Source: CAZOLI01 sp964580675
GTDB taxonomy: Bacteria > Planctomycetota > MHYJ01 > CAYXQY01
DNA: 64,000 nucleotides
Reading direction: 5' to 3'
Assembly: GCA_964580675.1 (NCBI GenBank)
Contig: CAZOLI010000003.1
Coordinates: 62,001-126,000 of the forward strand
Position numbers and translations under genes: made by a program
Part shown: positions 40,570 to 48,257 of the stretch, piece after piece
Numbering within the stretch: position 1 is the first letter of the stretch
Layout of the letters: the number at the start of each line of letters is the position of its first letter
The notes under the pieces: model-generated
What the model was told of the DNA's origin: nothing
Databases searched by the model: none
The model's input: the letters and a program-made list of their open reading frames with translations, nothing else

Positions 40570-42237
40570 ATGAAAAACAGAAATACCGTTGAAGACACCA
40601 CACTTTCCGGGTTTATTCCGGCTTTTCTGGTTTCCGTCCTTCTGTTCGCTTCCCCTCCGCTGACCGGACAGGATTCGGAACCTCCTCTTCTGAACAAACT
40701 CAAAAAGGTTCGGGAAAACACCGAGGCACTCAAAGTCGAAGCACGCACTGTCGAACAGAAGGGGTTCCGATCCAAAAAACACCGCTACACCTACTACCTT
40801 GATGGCAAAAAGAACCGGTTTTACCTGAATTACTCCCGTCAGGGGACACTGACCAACCGAAAAATCAGCAACGGGAAACAGATCTGGGAATTAACTTCGG
40901 ACATCGTATCGAGAAACGGCTACCGGAAATACAATTTTGGTCCACAGGTCCTGAACCTTACGGATCAGCTGTATAACCCCCTGCATCCTACCGGATACCT
41001 TGCACGGTTCCTGGAAACCCCCGTTACCAGAAAACAGATTTCCTGGGAACAGAAAGAAGGGCGGAAGCCGTTACTGAAGGGGACGTACGAATCGAACGGG
41101 CTCCACATAACGATACGGCTTACGTTCAAACCGGATCAGAACCTTCCCAAATCGAGGGTGGTACGGATTGAGCAGGAAGAGGACGGGGAGCCAACGAAAC
41201 GGAAAATCGGTACGGACTTCCTGGTTCTTCAAACCAACCCCACCTTCGAGAACGACCGTTTTTCGTACAAACCCGATAAAAACGAATCGGCCGTAACGGC
41301 TCCACATAACGTGATTGGTTCGAAACTTTCCGGTCTGGAATTGCAGGAATTCGGAGCGGAAAAGACATGGTCCATCTCCGGTGATCGGGAGGGACCAACA
41401 GTTCTTCACCGGTTTCAGAACCCCGATCCGCAAAAAAGTGACCTCCGAAAGCTGCAGCAACTTCAATCCACGTTCGGCAAAAAATTAAACGTGATCGGTA
41501 CGGGACGTGGTAACGCAGGAAAGGTGAAGACACTCCGGGAGGAGGAAGGAATTTCTTTTCCTCTGCTCGATGAACAAACCGGTTCCGTTCCGGAAATATT
41601 TAAGAAAACACAGCCGCCCCACACCATGTTCCTCGATGCAGAAGGAACCGTTCAGAACATTCTTTCCGGAACGAACACCCTCAGCATGTACATTCGGGCC
41701 ACGACGGTTTTGACCGGTGATCGACCAGAACAAGTCGCATCCGGTTCCGCATCAGGCCACGGGAATGTGGACGTTCCCCCCGCCTCCGAAGCCTCTTCCC
41801 TCATGGACGCCAAAGGAAAGCAGCTGAACAACTTCAAACTGCAGGAAGCCGGGGGCAACAAGAAACACGACATCAAGGACTACAGGGGAAACGTTGTACT
41901 GATCAACATCTGGCGGACATGGTGTGGTCCCTGCCGTGCGGAAATACCGGACCTCATTGAGCTATCGGATGAGTACAGCGACAAAAACGTCGTTCTCCTC
42001 GGCACGTCAGACGAATCCGAGAGGAAGGTCAAAGGATTTGCCGATAAGGAAAACGTAAATTATCCAATGCTCCTGGAAAAGAAAGGAACCCTCCCGAAGA
42101 TCTACAACTTCATCAAAGCGGTTCCAACGACCCTCATCCTGGACAAAGACGGTGTAATTCGCTACATCAAAAAAGGAGCCCCACAGAACCCGAAGAACGT
42201 CTTCGGAAAAGAAATTGACAAGCTCCTGAAGAAGTAA
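40570..42237 (+). CDS. Secreted LolA-like protein with two thioredoxin domains, one without CxxC
   Basis: A 555-residue paralogue of the preceding gene, 195 bp downstream. Signal segment, LolA-like domain (about 40-235), a first thioredoxin-fold domain (about 255-385) without any CxxC (the site region reads PTVLHRFQNPDPQKS, yet the later strand TMFLDAEGTVQNIL is kept), and a second complete domain with NIWRTWCGPCRAEIP near residue 454 and AVPTTLILDKDG. The inactive first domain suggests duplication followed by loss of catalysis, perhaps leaving a binding module. Partner unknown. Confidence 0.82.
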   Translation: MKNRNTVEDTTLSGFIPAFLVSVLLFASPPLTGQDSEPPLLNKLKKVRENTEALKVEARTVEQKGFRSKKHRYTYYLDGKKNRFYLNYSRQGTLTNRKISNGKQIWELTSDIVSRNGYRKYNFGPQVLNLTDQLYNPLHPTGYLARFLETPVTRKQISWEQKEGRKPLLKGTYESNGLHITIRLTFKPDQNLPKSRVVRIEQEEDGEPTKRKIGTDFLVLQTNPTFENDRFSYKPDKNESAVTAPHNVIGSKLSGLELQEFGAEKTWSISGDREGPTVLHRFQNPDPQKSDLRKLQQLQSTFGKKLNVIGTGRGNAGKVKTLREEEGISFPLLDEQTGSVPEIFKKTQPPHTMFLDAEGTVQNILSGTNTLSMYIRATTVLTGDRPEQVASGSASGHGNVDVPPASEASSLMDAKGKQLNNFKLQEAGGNKKHDIKDYRGNVVLINIWRTWCGPCRAEIPDLIELSDEYSDKNVVLLGTSDESERKVKGFADKENVNYPMLLEKKGTLPKIYNFIKAVPTTLILDKDGVIRYIKKGAPQNPKNVFGKEIDKLLKK

Positions 42238-42255
42238 TCCGGCAACCGCGGGTTA

Positions 42256-44415
42256 TTACCGGTATTCGTAGGTCTGGTAATAGTAGTAGTCGCTCTCGTC
42301 CTGGTCCCGAACTTTGTTGAGGACCCCTCCGATCATATTGGCTCCCACCTGTTTGAGGGCGTGGCGCATTTCCGCCGCGCCGGTTTTGGTGGTTTCATCC
42401 TGAGCCGTCACCAGAATCGTGCCATCCGTTTTTCCGGCCAGGATGGATGCGTCCACCACCGGTCCCATCGCCGGGGTGTCAAAGAACGTGATAATGTTTC
42501 TTTCCCGCAACCGGGCCAGGAATTTGTTCAGTTCGGGGGATTTCAGAAGAGCCAGTGGATTGTCCGGGCGGTGTCCGGCCGGCATAAGAAGCAGATTTTC
42601 GACGGCGGCTCTCTGGGTGTATTCGTCGAGAAGAGCAGTGATGTCGTTCTCCTCTCCCCGTGTGGAATTCAGCTGTCGTATTAAATCATTCAGGCCGGGC
42701 TGACCCGAAACCCCGAAGTAGTCATGAATCTGTGGCGCACGGAAGTCCGCATCCACGAGAAGTACTTTTTCTCCGGACCGGGCCAGGGATATGGCAGCGT
42801 TTGAACAGAAAAAGGTCTTGCCTTCCTTGGACTTAAAGCTAACAATCGTGTAGGAATAAATATTGTTGTCGTGACTTAAAGAGGAAAGGAAAACCGAAAA
42901 CTTGTTAAAAATATTGCGCAGCATAAAATCTTCGTTCGTGTTCAGGTCTAGTTTCGTCTCCTGAGTTATATACGGCACGGAAATGAGGTTTTTCACCCCC
43001 AGATGCTTTCGAATGTCCTTCGATGAACTCAGGAAATCACTGAAATACTCGGCCATGATCGGGATTGACACCCCGCCGAACAGCCCAAAAATGATCGCGA
43101 GAGTAAGGATCCTGGGATAATTGACGCTCCGAATCGGTTCCGGGTCACTCGCCGTCTCCCCCTTGTTGTGGAGGGTCTGTTCCTGCGTTTCTCGAACACG
43201 CTCAATGACCGCGAGTTGATCTTCCAGTTCGGACTGTTCTTTCTGTAGCTCCTCCAGGTTTTTATTGAACTCTCGCTTGATCTGCTCCTTCCTGCTATTG
43301 GCCTCCCGAATGGGCTGAACGAGGTTTTTGAATCTATTCACACGCCGCGAGAGCCGTTTTTGCCGGCGCAGGTTTTTCTCCATTTTCTCCTGGATTTCAT
43401 TGAGCTTTACGCGGAATTTGTTCAACTTCTTCTCCAGCACATCCCCCTTCGCCAATTTAATGATCTGTTTCTCGAGCCGTTTTCGTTTTCGCTCAATCCG
43501 CCGAATTTCCGGGTGCTGTGGCGTGTAATCACTTAAATTAACGTGTTTTTTCGTTCCGAGATTGCGGTATTCTTTCAGTAACGGACCGAGATCCGTGTTT
43601 TCGTGCAGTCCAATTCGCTCAATGGTTGTCACGAGATCGGTGTCCAATCCGGATATGTCCTGTTTGGACGTCTCGTAGAACGACTCCGCCAGATTGATTT
43701 TTTCGGAAATTTCGTTTCGCTTCTGTTTTATCTGATCGCGTCTTCTCCGATGTTGTTTCAACTGATCCGACATATCCGACAGAACAAGCTCGGGATACGA
43801 TCCCGCCACCGGTGAAAACCTTGTTTCAAGCTTTCGCCGATTTTTCTTTATCTCCTGTTCGAGTTCCGAGATTTTTCTGTTCTTTTGATCCCGCCGGCTC
43901 TGAATTCTGTTTTCAAGTTCGGATAACCTGGACGAAATATCTGCCTTCCGTTCCTTCATGAAATTCGTCGTCTTCTCGGGAACGACTTTTTTGTATTCCT
44001 GAATAAGTGTTCTCAGTATTTTCTTGGGAACGTCCTTTTTTCGATCCACCACCGAAATTTGCTGCCACTGATTCGGGCGCCAATCCCGCGGTTTGATTTC
44101 TTCTATTTCGATCGCCTGTTCCAGCTCTTTTTTTGACCTTGAGATGCCGTATTTTTCCTGTAATTTCTGGCGGACCGGTTTCAGAACGTCGCCGTCCTTA
44201 AACCAGCTCACCCGAACGTCCATCGGAAAACTCTTCACGGGAACGGGGGATTCCTGGTCGGACCACTCCGTCAGAATAACTTCCGAGGTGGACCGATAAA
44301 GAGGCTGATGGGAGAACATCTGAATTCCCCAGGTGAGTAACCCGAACCCGAGAAATCCAATCACCGCCATCCGCCAGCGGGATTTTATGATCCGGTAATA
44401 TTGTTTAAGCTCCAT
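42256..44415 (-). CDS. Wzc-like polysaccharide co-polymerase / bacterial tyrosine kinase
   Basis: A 719-residue inner-membrane protein controlling exopolysaccharide chain length and export. N-terminal transmembrane helix (about 17-33), a long periplasmic coiled-coil Wzz-type domain, a second helix near LTLAIIFGLFGGVSIPIMAEY, then a cytoplasmic BY-kinase: Walker A FKSKEGKTFFCSN, Walker A' LLVDADFRAP, Walker B TFFDTPAMG. The C-terminus is a tyrosine cluster (DYYYYQTYEYR), the usual autophosphorylation site. The A-loop SKEGKT lacks the common PGEGKS form but keeps Lys and Thr. Convergent with the thioredoxin gene; no wza or wzb neighbour. Confidence 0.9.
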   Translation of the reverse strand: MELKQYYRIIKSRWRMAVIGFLGFGLLTWGIQMFSHQPLYRSTSEVILTEWSDQESPVPVKSFPMDVRVSWFKDGDVLKPVRQKLQEKYGISRSKKELEQAIEIEEIKPRDWRPNQWQQISVVDRKKDVPKKILRTLIQEYKKVVPEKTTNFMKERKADISSRLSELENRIQSRRDQKNRKISELEQEIKKNRRKLETRFSPVAGSYPELVLSDMSDQLKQHRRRRDQIKQKRNEISEKINLAESFYETSKQDISGLDTDLVTTIERIGLHENTDLGPLLKEYRNLGTKKHVNLSDYTPQHPEIRRIERKRKRLEKQIIKLAKGDVLEKKLNKFRVKLNEIQEKMEKNLRRQKRLSRRVNRFKNLVQPIREANSRKEQIKREFNKNLEELQKEQSELEDQLAVIERVRETQEQTLHNKGETASDPEPIRSVNYPRILTLAIIFGLFGGVSIPIMAEYFSDFLSSSKDIRKHLGVKNLISVPYITQETKLDLNTNEDFMLRNIFNKFSVFLSSLSHDNNIYSYTIVSFKSKEGKTFFCSNAAISLARSGEKVLLVDADFRAPQIHDYFGVSGQPGLNDLIRQLNSTRGEENDITALLDEYTQRAAVENLLLMPAGHRPDNPLALLKSPELNKFLARLRERNIITFFDTPAMGPVVDASILAGKTDGTILVTAQDETTKTGAAEMRHALKQVGANMIGGVLNKVRDQDESDYYYYQTYEYR

Positions 44416-44665
44416 TTTTCATCTGGGATCCGATGTTTGTGCGCCTTACCGCATCCCGAAAATGAGGTGCAATACCAAACAATTTTTCCCGGCAGCGTTA
44501 TCAGAGCATACACGGAACTTCTGTTACGGCAATTCGGCCTCTCCTTTAATATCGGATAAACCCCCGAAGAACTAAAACAGACAACCCCTGGAGCCGTTAA
44601 TCTTCCATTAGACTTCTTCGAATGAATGCAGGGGGAGGGATGGGTTATGCTGGGAAGAGAAAGAA

Positions 44666-44739
44666 CACGCCCGGCAGGATTCGAACCTGCAACCTGCGGA
44701 TTAGAAGTCCGCTGCTCTATCCAGTTGAGCTACGGGCGC
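44666..44739 (-). tRNA. tRNA-Arg (anticodon UCU)
   Basis: On the minus strand: acceptor GCGCCCG pairs with CGGGCGT (G1-U72 wobble), D-arm AGCTCAACTGGATAGAGC, anticodon stem GCGGA/TCCGC with loop CTTCTAA (anticodon TCT), T-loop TTCGAAT. The 3' CCA is not encoded. The GATC-rich repeat begins about 10 bp upstream of its 5' end. Confidence 0.95.
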
Positions 44740-44748
44740 TTATATCAT

Positions 44749-44868
44749 CTTGATCCTGATCCTGATCGTAATCTTGATCTGCCGTTTAATCTGTTTTCTT
44801 TGATCTCAAACCGAACATACGTTCGATGAAGATCAAGATCATGATTATGATCACGACCAAGAAAATAA
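44749..44868. repeat. GATC-rich quasi-palindromic repeat, copy 1
   Basis: The first arm is a run of TGATC units; after a central AT-rich part, a second arm around 44829-44860 (GATCAAGATCATGATTATGA) is roughly its reverse complement. A second copy lies at 46101-46219. Over the core (44761-44842 against 46114-46195), 71 of 82 aligned positions agree by eye. Confidence 0.75.
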
Positions 44869-45033
44869 GCACACATCTGGCCTGGAGACGTTTTGATCTA
44901 AAATGTATGCTATCGGATCGGGAGATTCAACGTATAGACGGCCCTTTGGTTCGTGGATTGCGATTGCGATTAGGGATCAGTTGCAAGATGAAAGTACACA
45001 CCTTGACCAATATTTGACCTGTGTATTTCAGGG

Positions 45034-45064
45034 TCGTCCACGCCCATCGATCGGGCGTGGACGA
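45034..45064. repeat. Perfect 12 bp stem hairpin
   Basis: TCGTCCACGCCC (45034-45045) and its exact reverse complement (45053-45064) flank the 7 nt loop ATCGATC. No U-tract follows, so it is not a standard terminator. It lies between copy 1 of the GATC-rich repeat and the left REP block. Confidence 0.75.
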
Positions 45065-45241
45065 ACGGAATCAACTTCTTTCAAAACGTAATGCGAAATT
45101 GTTTGGGTTTCATCCTGCAACCGACCAGTAAGATCAAGAAGGAAAATAACAATGATATAACATCCTTGCAACGGAAATTTTTACAGGGATCGTTTTCCGA
45201 ACGGATCAACGATGTTCGGTCAACCATCGAACGGATGGGCA

Positions 45242-45340
45242 GGTCCGGTCACGGACCCCGGAGGGGTCCAATTGTCTTAGAACCGAAGGCAAACAACCAC
45301 CGAGCCAAGCTCCGGAGGAGCGGTATGGTCCTCCCCCAAA
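45242..45340 (+). repeat. Left REP-like block
   Basis: Contains three hairpins: GGTCCG/CGGACC (45242-45257), GGACCCC-GGA-GGGGTCC (45253-45269, overlapping the first) and GCTCC-GGA-GGAGC (45309-45321). GTCTTAGAA is at 45274-45282. The 26 nt from 45308 to 45333 occur inverted, with one mismatch, at 46022-46047 on the other side of the transposase gene. Confidence 0.75.
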
Positions 45341-45466
45341 CCGTTTTGTATGGAGAACTGTCGCACAACCAAAAAAACGATCCAGAATGGCAACCGGATT
45401 CCCAGAAGCGCCCATCATTACGAAAAATTCGTTTGGGACAGGTTCAAATCTTTCTGGTACTTAGTG

Positions 45467-45928
45467 CTACTTCTGAAAGTCGAATACGTACTGTTCGTCG
45501 TAATCTACGTCGTGCCTGTTGAGAAAATCAATGTATCCCTTCTGAAAAGATGTTTCCTGGTGATGTTCCTGCTGATTGTCAATGTATTGGATGGTCTTTT
45601 CCACCTGTGACTTCGAAACGGAAAAGGCACCAAATCCATTCTGCCAGGGAAATTTCCCTCGGACCCAGTTTTGGTCATTTATGAAATTTGTGGAACCCGA
45701 TTTAATCTCACGGACCAGGTCCGAAAGGGCAATATCCGGTGAGATTGCGATCAGGAGGTGTACGTGGTCGGGCATGCTGTTAATTCGCACAATGATTTGC
45801 TCCTGTTCTTTTACAATTTTCGTTATCAGACGATGAAGATCCTCTCGCCAATCATCGGATATCAAATGCTGACGGTGTTCGACGGCGAACACCAAATGGA
45901 TGTAAATTTGGCTGTACGTGTCGGCCAT
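45467..45928 (-). CDS. Y1 transposase of the IS200/REP-associated type
   Basis: A 153-residue single-strand transposase. The HUH motif is in MPDHVHLLI (HVH at residues 55-57) and the catalytic Tyr is in QYIDNQQEHH (Tyr 115). IHLVFAVEHRQHLI and the C-terminal DYDEQYVFD are usual for this family. Because inverted REP-like hairpin blocks flank it, it is probably a REP-associated tyrosine transposase acting on those hairpins rather than a plain IS200 element. The frame is intact and the catalytic residues are present. No TnpB/IscB partner gene. Confidence 0.92.
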   Translation of the reverse strand: MADTYSQIYIHLVFAVEHRQHLISDDWREDLHRLITKIVKEQEQIIVRINSMPDHVHLLIAISPDIALSDLVREIKSGSTNFINDQNWVRGKFPWQNGFGAFSVSKSQVEKTIQYIDNQQEHHQETSFQKGYIDFLNRHDVDYDEQYVFDFQK

Positions 45929-46021
45929 AACGTGTTTTTCCGGAAATTCAGTTATTTCGGGCGAGAATTTTGATTTGATTCCACACGTTTCTTGGTGGGA
46001 TTAAAGGCCGTTGACCGGATG

Positions 46022-46096
46022 GAGGACCATGCCGCTCCTCCGGAGCTCTCGTTCTCTCCCGCCCTAATTCTAAGACGATACGGCTCCTCCGGAGCC
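46022..46096 (-). repeat. Right REP-like block (inverted)
   Basis: Inverted counterpart of the left block. It has hairpins GCTCC-TCC-GGAGC (46034-46046) and GGCTCC-TCC-GGAGCC (46082-46096) and the inverted TTCTAAGAC at 46068-46076. The order and approximate spacing of these elements mirror the left block. Confidence 0.75.
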
Positions 46097-46100
46097 TTCC

Positions 46101-46219
46101 CGATCCTCTCGATCCTGATCGTCATCCTGATCTGCTGTTTAAGCTGTTTTATTTGATCCAGAACCGAGCGTACGTTCGATGAAGAACAAGATCATAGATG
46201 ATGACGATCAAGAAAATAA
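46101..46219. repeat. GATC-rich quasi-palindromic repeat, copy 2
   Basis: Same orientation as copy 1 at 44749-44868 and directly abutting the right REP block. The two copies are the outermost repeats of the transposase island. It ends about 100 bp before the arginase start, so it may affect that gene's promoter. Confidence 0.75.
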
Positions 46220-46326
46220 TAATGATCGCCTCGTTATTTTAAGATGCGTAGAGTGTTGCATTCCAGCTCCGAAATACGCATAGTACGAATACACGATTAG
46301 GTACTCTCTTTTCCAAATACGACGAA

Positions 46327-47253
46327 ATGAACACAACAAACACGATCGAGATTATCGGCGTTCCGATGGACCTTGGGGCAAACCGAAGGGGGGTTGACAT
46401 GGGCCCCTCCGCCATACGATACGGCGGACTGGAAAAACAGCTTCGCAAAACAGGCCACGAGACAATCGATAGAGGAGATTTGAAAATCCCCTGCGCGGAG
46501 GAATGCGACCCCTCTCAAAAACAGGTCGAACCGGGAGAAGCAAAATTCCTGAAGGAAACCGCCGAAGCCTGCAGGGACCTGACAAACAGGATACAGAACA
46601 CACTAAAAAACAACCGATTTCCTGTGGTCCTCGGTGGCGATCATTCCCTCGCCATAGGAAGCATAAAAGGCTCCGTCTCCGGGGCGTCACTCGGCATTTT
46701 ATGGTTTGATGCTCATGGCGACATAAATACCCCGGAGAGTTCCCCTTCAGGCAACATTCACGGGATGTCTCTGGCCGCCCTCCTCGGCGATGGATCGTTT
46801 TCTGAAATGGACTGGGCTCACGCTCCATCCATTGAGGAGGACGACATTGTCTACGTGGGATTACGATCCCTGGACCCACCCGAACGAAATAGAATTCGGG
46901 AGAGCGATATCGCCGCATTCACCATGTCCGATATTGATCACAGGGGCATCGGTAACGTCATGGAAGAAGCCCTGCGAATTGTGACCCGGGGCGTGGACAA
47001 GCTCCATGTCAGTCTCGACATGGATTGGTTAAACCCGAGTGAAGCACCGGGCGTCGGAACACCCGTACAGGGAGGGGTAACCTATCGGGAAGCGCATCTG
47101 GCAATGGAAGCCATCGCCCGGAGGAACGAACAGGAGTCGTTGCTGAGGTCGGTGGACGTCGTGGAGGTCAACCCCATACTTGACGAAAAAAATCGAACGG
47201 CCGAGCTGGCAATGGAACTGGTCGCGAGTTTGCTCGGCAAATCCATACTCTAA
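46327..47253 (+). CDS. rocF: Arginase
   Basis: Hydrolyses arginine to ornithine and urea. The 308-residue ureohydrolase has IIGVPMDLGANRRGVDMGPSAIRY at the N-terminus and the manganese ligands in LGGDHSLAIG (His 106), WFDAHGDINTP (Asp 128, His 130, Asp 132) and SLDMDWLNPSEAPGVGTP. NIHGMSLAALLG matches the arginase rather than agmatinase subgroup. It may provide ornithine for polyamine or proline synthesis; no neighbour gives a pathway hint. It begins about 100 bp after the right GATC repeat and overlaps an IS110 remnant at its 3' side. Confidence 0.92.
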   Translation: MNTTNTIEIIGVPMDLGANRRGVDMGPSAIRYGGLEKQLRKTGHETIDRGDLKIPCAEECDPSQKQVEPGEAKFLKETAEACRDLTNRIQNTLKNNRFPVVLGGDHSLAIGSIKGSVSGASLGILWFDAHGDINTPESSPSGNIHGMSLAALLGDGSFSEMDWAHAPSIEEDDIVYVGLRSLDPPERNRIRESDIAAFTMSDIDHRGIGNVMEEALRIVTRGVDKLHVSLDMDWLNPSEAPGVGTPVQGGVTYREAHLAMEAIARRNEQESLLRSVDVVEVNPILDEKNRTAELAMELVASLLGKSIL

Positions 47254-47446
47254 CCAGATCCCGATGAATCGTAGAGGCTTCAAGGTGAACCTGAATTTCC
47301 TCACCGTCCAGATCCGGCACCTCTTCAAGGGCCTGTTTGCAGGTGGGAAACGTTTCTTTGACGGTCACCAGTTCCCCATCTTCGTCTACGACGACAATGG
47401 TCGAAGTCGTTGAACGAGTATCCAGACCGACGGAATATACAGTCAT
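47254..47446 (-). pseudogene. Remnant of an IS110-family transposase N-terminus
   Basis: From ATG 47446 the minus frame reads MTVYSVGLDTRSTTSTIVVV, then DEDGELVTVKETFP and finally VHLEASTIHRDLVRVW, which matches the start of the DEDD domain of IS110-type transposases (first catalytic Asp in GLD, Glu in LEAS). Similarity ends at the arginase stop codon; the rest of the transposase is not present. It is therefore a truncated element. No IS boundary was identified. Confidence 0.6.
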
Positions 47447-47674
47447 GGTTTCCCAGATGGGGTCTAAATGGTCCCCCGGCCCTGTACCGAACCACCTCTC
47501 GAAAAATTGGATGGGGTGTAACTGTACCGAACATCCGGGTACCAAATCCGTAACGGTTTGATCAATCGAAGATTGGGTTCAAGACCGGTGGTCCCAACAG
47601 AAATCAGGAATTCGTCAAAAGAAGGGAACCACCGTTTCTCACTTAAATTATGGAAAAATTTTAAATTTGCACAT

Positions 47675-47703
47675 TTGACATGGAAGAAGTTAGAGTATAT
47701 ATT
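47675..47703 (+). promoter_or_regulatory. Strong sigma70 promoter candidate of the XRE-asmA-ribD-archease operon
   Basis: TTGACA (47675-47680), 17 bp spacer, TATATT (47698-47703). The predicted leader is about 170 nt. It contains an inverted repeat GGTGTT (47782-47787) / AACACC (47798-47803) that could be an operator or RNA hairpin. Apart from this, 47447-47879 holds no gene I can support. Confidence 0.55.
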
Positions 47704-47879
47704 GTAATTTGATTTTGGTTGACGAAACCGGTGGTCGGCAGTTCAGGTGATGGTCCACCTCAATGACCATATCGAATTGATGGTGTTTGACTGTTACAAC
47801 ACCTCCAGATTGACTGGTTCGTTCTCGCTGCCAACGATCGGTTTTTCTTCCTATTTTGGTGTCCCGAATTTGACCCACA

Positions 47880-48257
47880 ATGGCGGAACATTCTGATATG
47901 AAAGACAAAGACCTACTGAAGGAATTTGGTAATCGAGTCCGCGAATTTCGGAAGCAAAAAGGATGGACGCTTGAAGATCTCGCCAGTGCAAGCGGTCTTC
48001 ATCCCTCCTCCATCTCTCAGGTGGAACGAGGAGAGCGGAATCTGACGCTCAATAATCTCCAGCGTCTCTCGGAGGGACTCAAGGTCGAGCCTTTTCAACT
48101 TCTTTTGTTTGAAGTGGATCATATCCTCAAACCGGAGGAAGCGGTTCAATTCAAAGTCAAGGAAATGCTCGAAAACGCTCCGGACGCAAAAAAAGAATTG
48201 CTCTATCACCTTTCCCGCGTCTTGCTTGAATGGGACCCTGAGGACCATCCTAAATGA
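47880..48257 (+). CDS. XRE-family helix-turn-helix regulator
   Basis: A 125-residue DNA-binding protein. The Cro/CI-type helix-turn-helix covers residues about 15-70: FGNRVREFRKQKGWTLEDLA, then SASGLHPSSISQVERGERNL and LNNLQRLSEGLKVEP. The C-terminal 50 residues are helical and of unknown role. An internal ATG at 47898 is an alternative start. Its stop overlaps the start of the AsmA-like gene by 4 bp, so the two are translated together. It may control its own operon through the leader region, but no operator is established. Confidence 0.9.
   Translation: MAEHSDMKDKDLLKEFGNRVREFRKQKGWTLEDLASASGLHPSSISQVERGERNLTLNNLQRLSEGLKVEPFQLLLFEVDHILKPEEAVQFKVKEMLENAPDAKKELLYHLSRVLLEWDPEDHPK

Noticed and set aside
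47690..47908. Minus-strand frame of 72 codons upstream of the XRE gene
   Set aside because: No domain recognised, overlaps the XRE start and the proposed leader; not supported as a gene.
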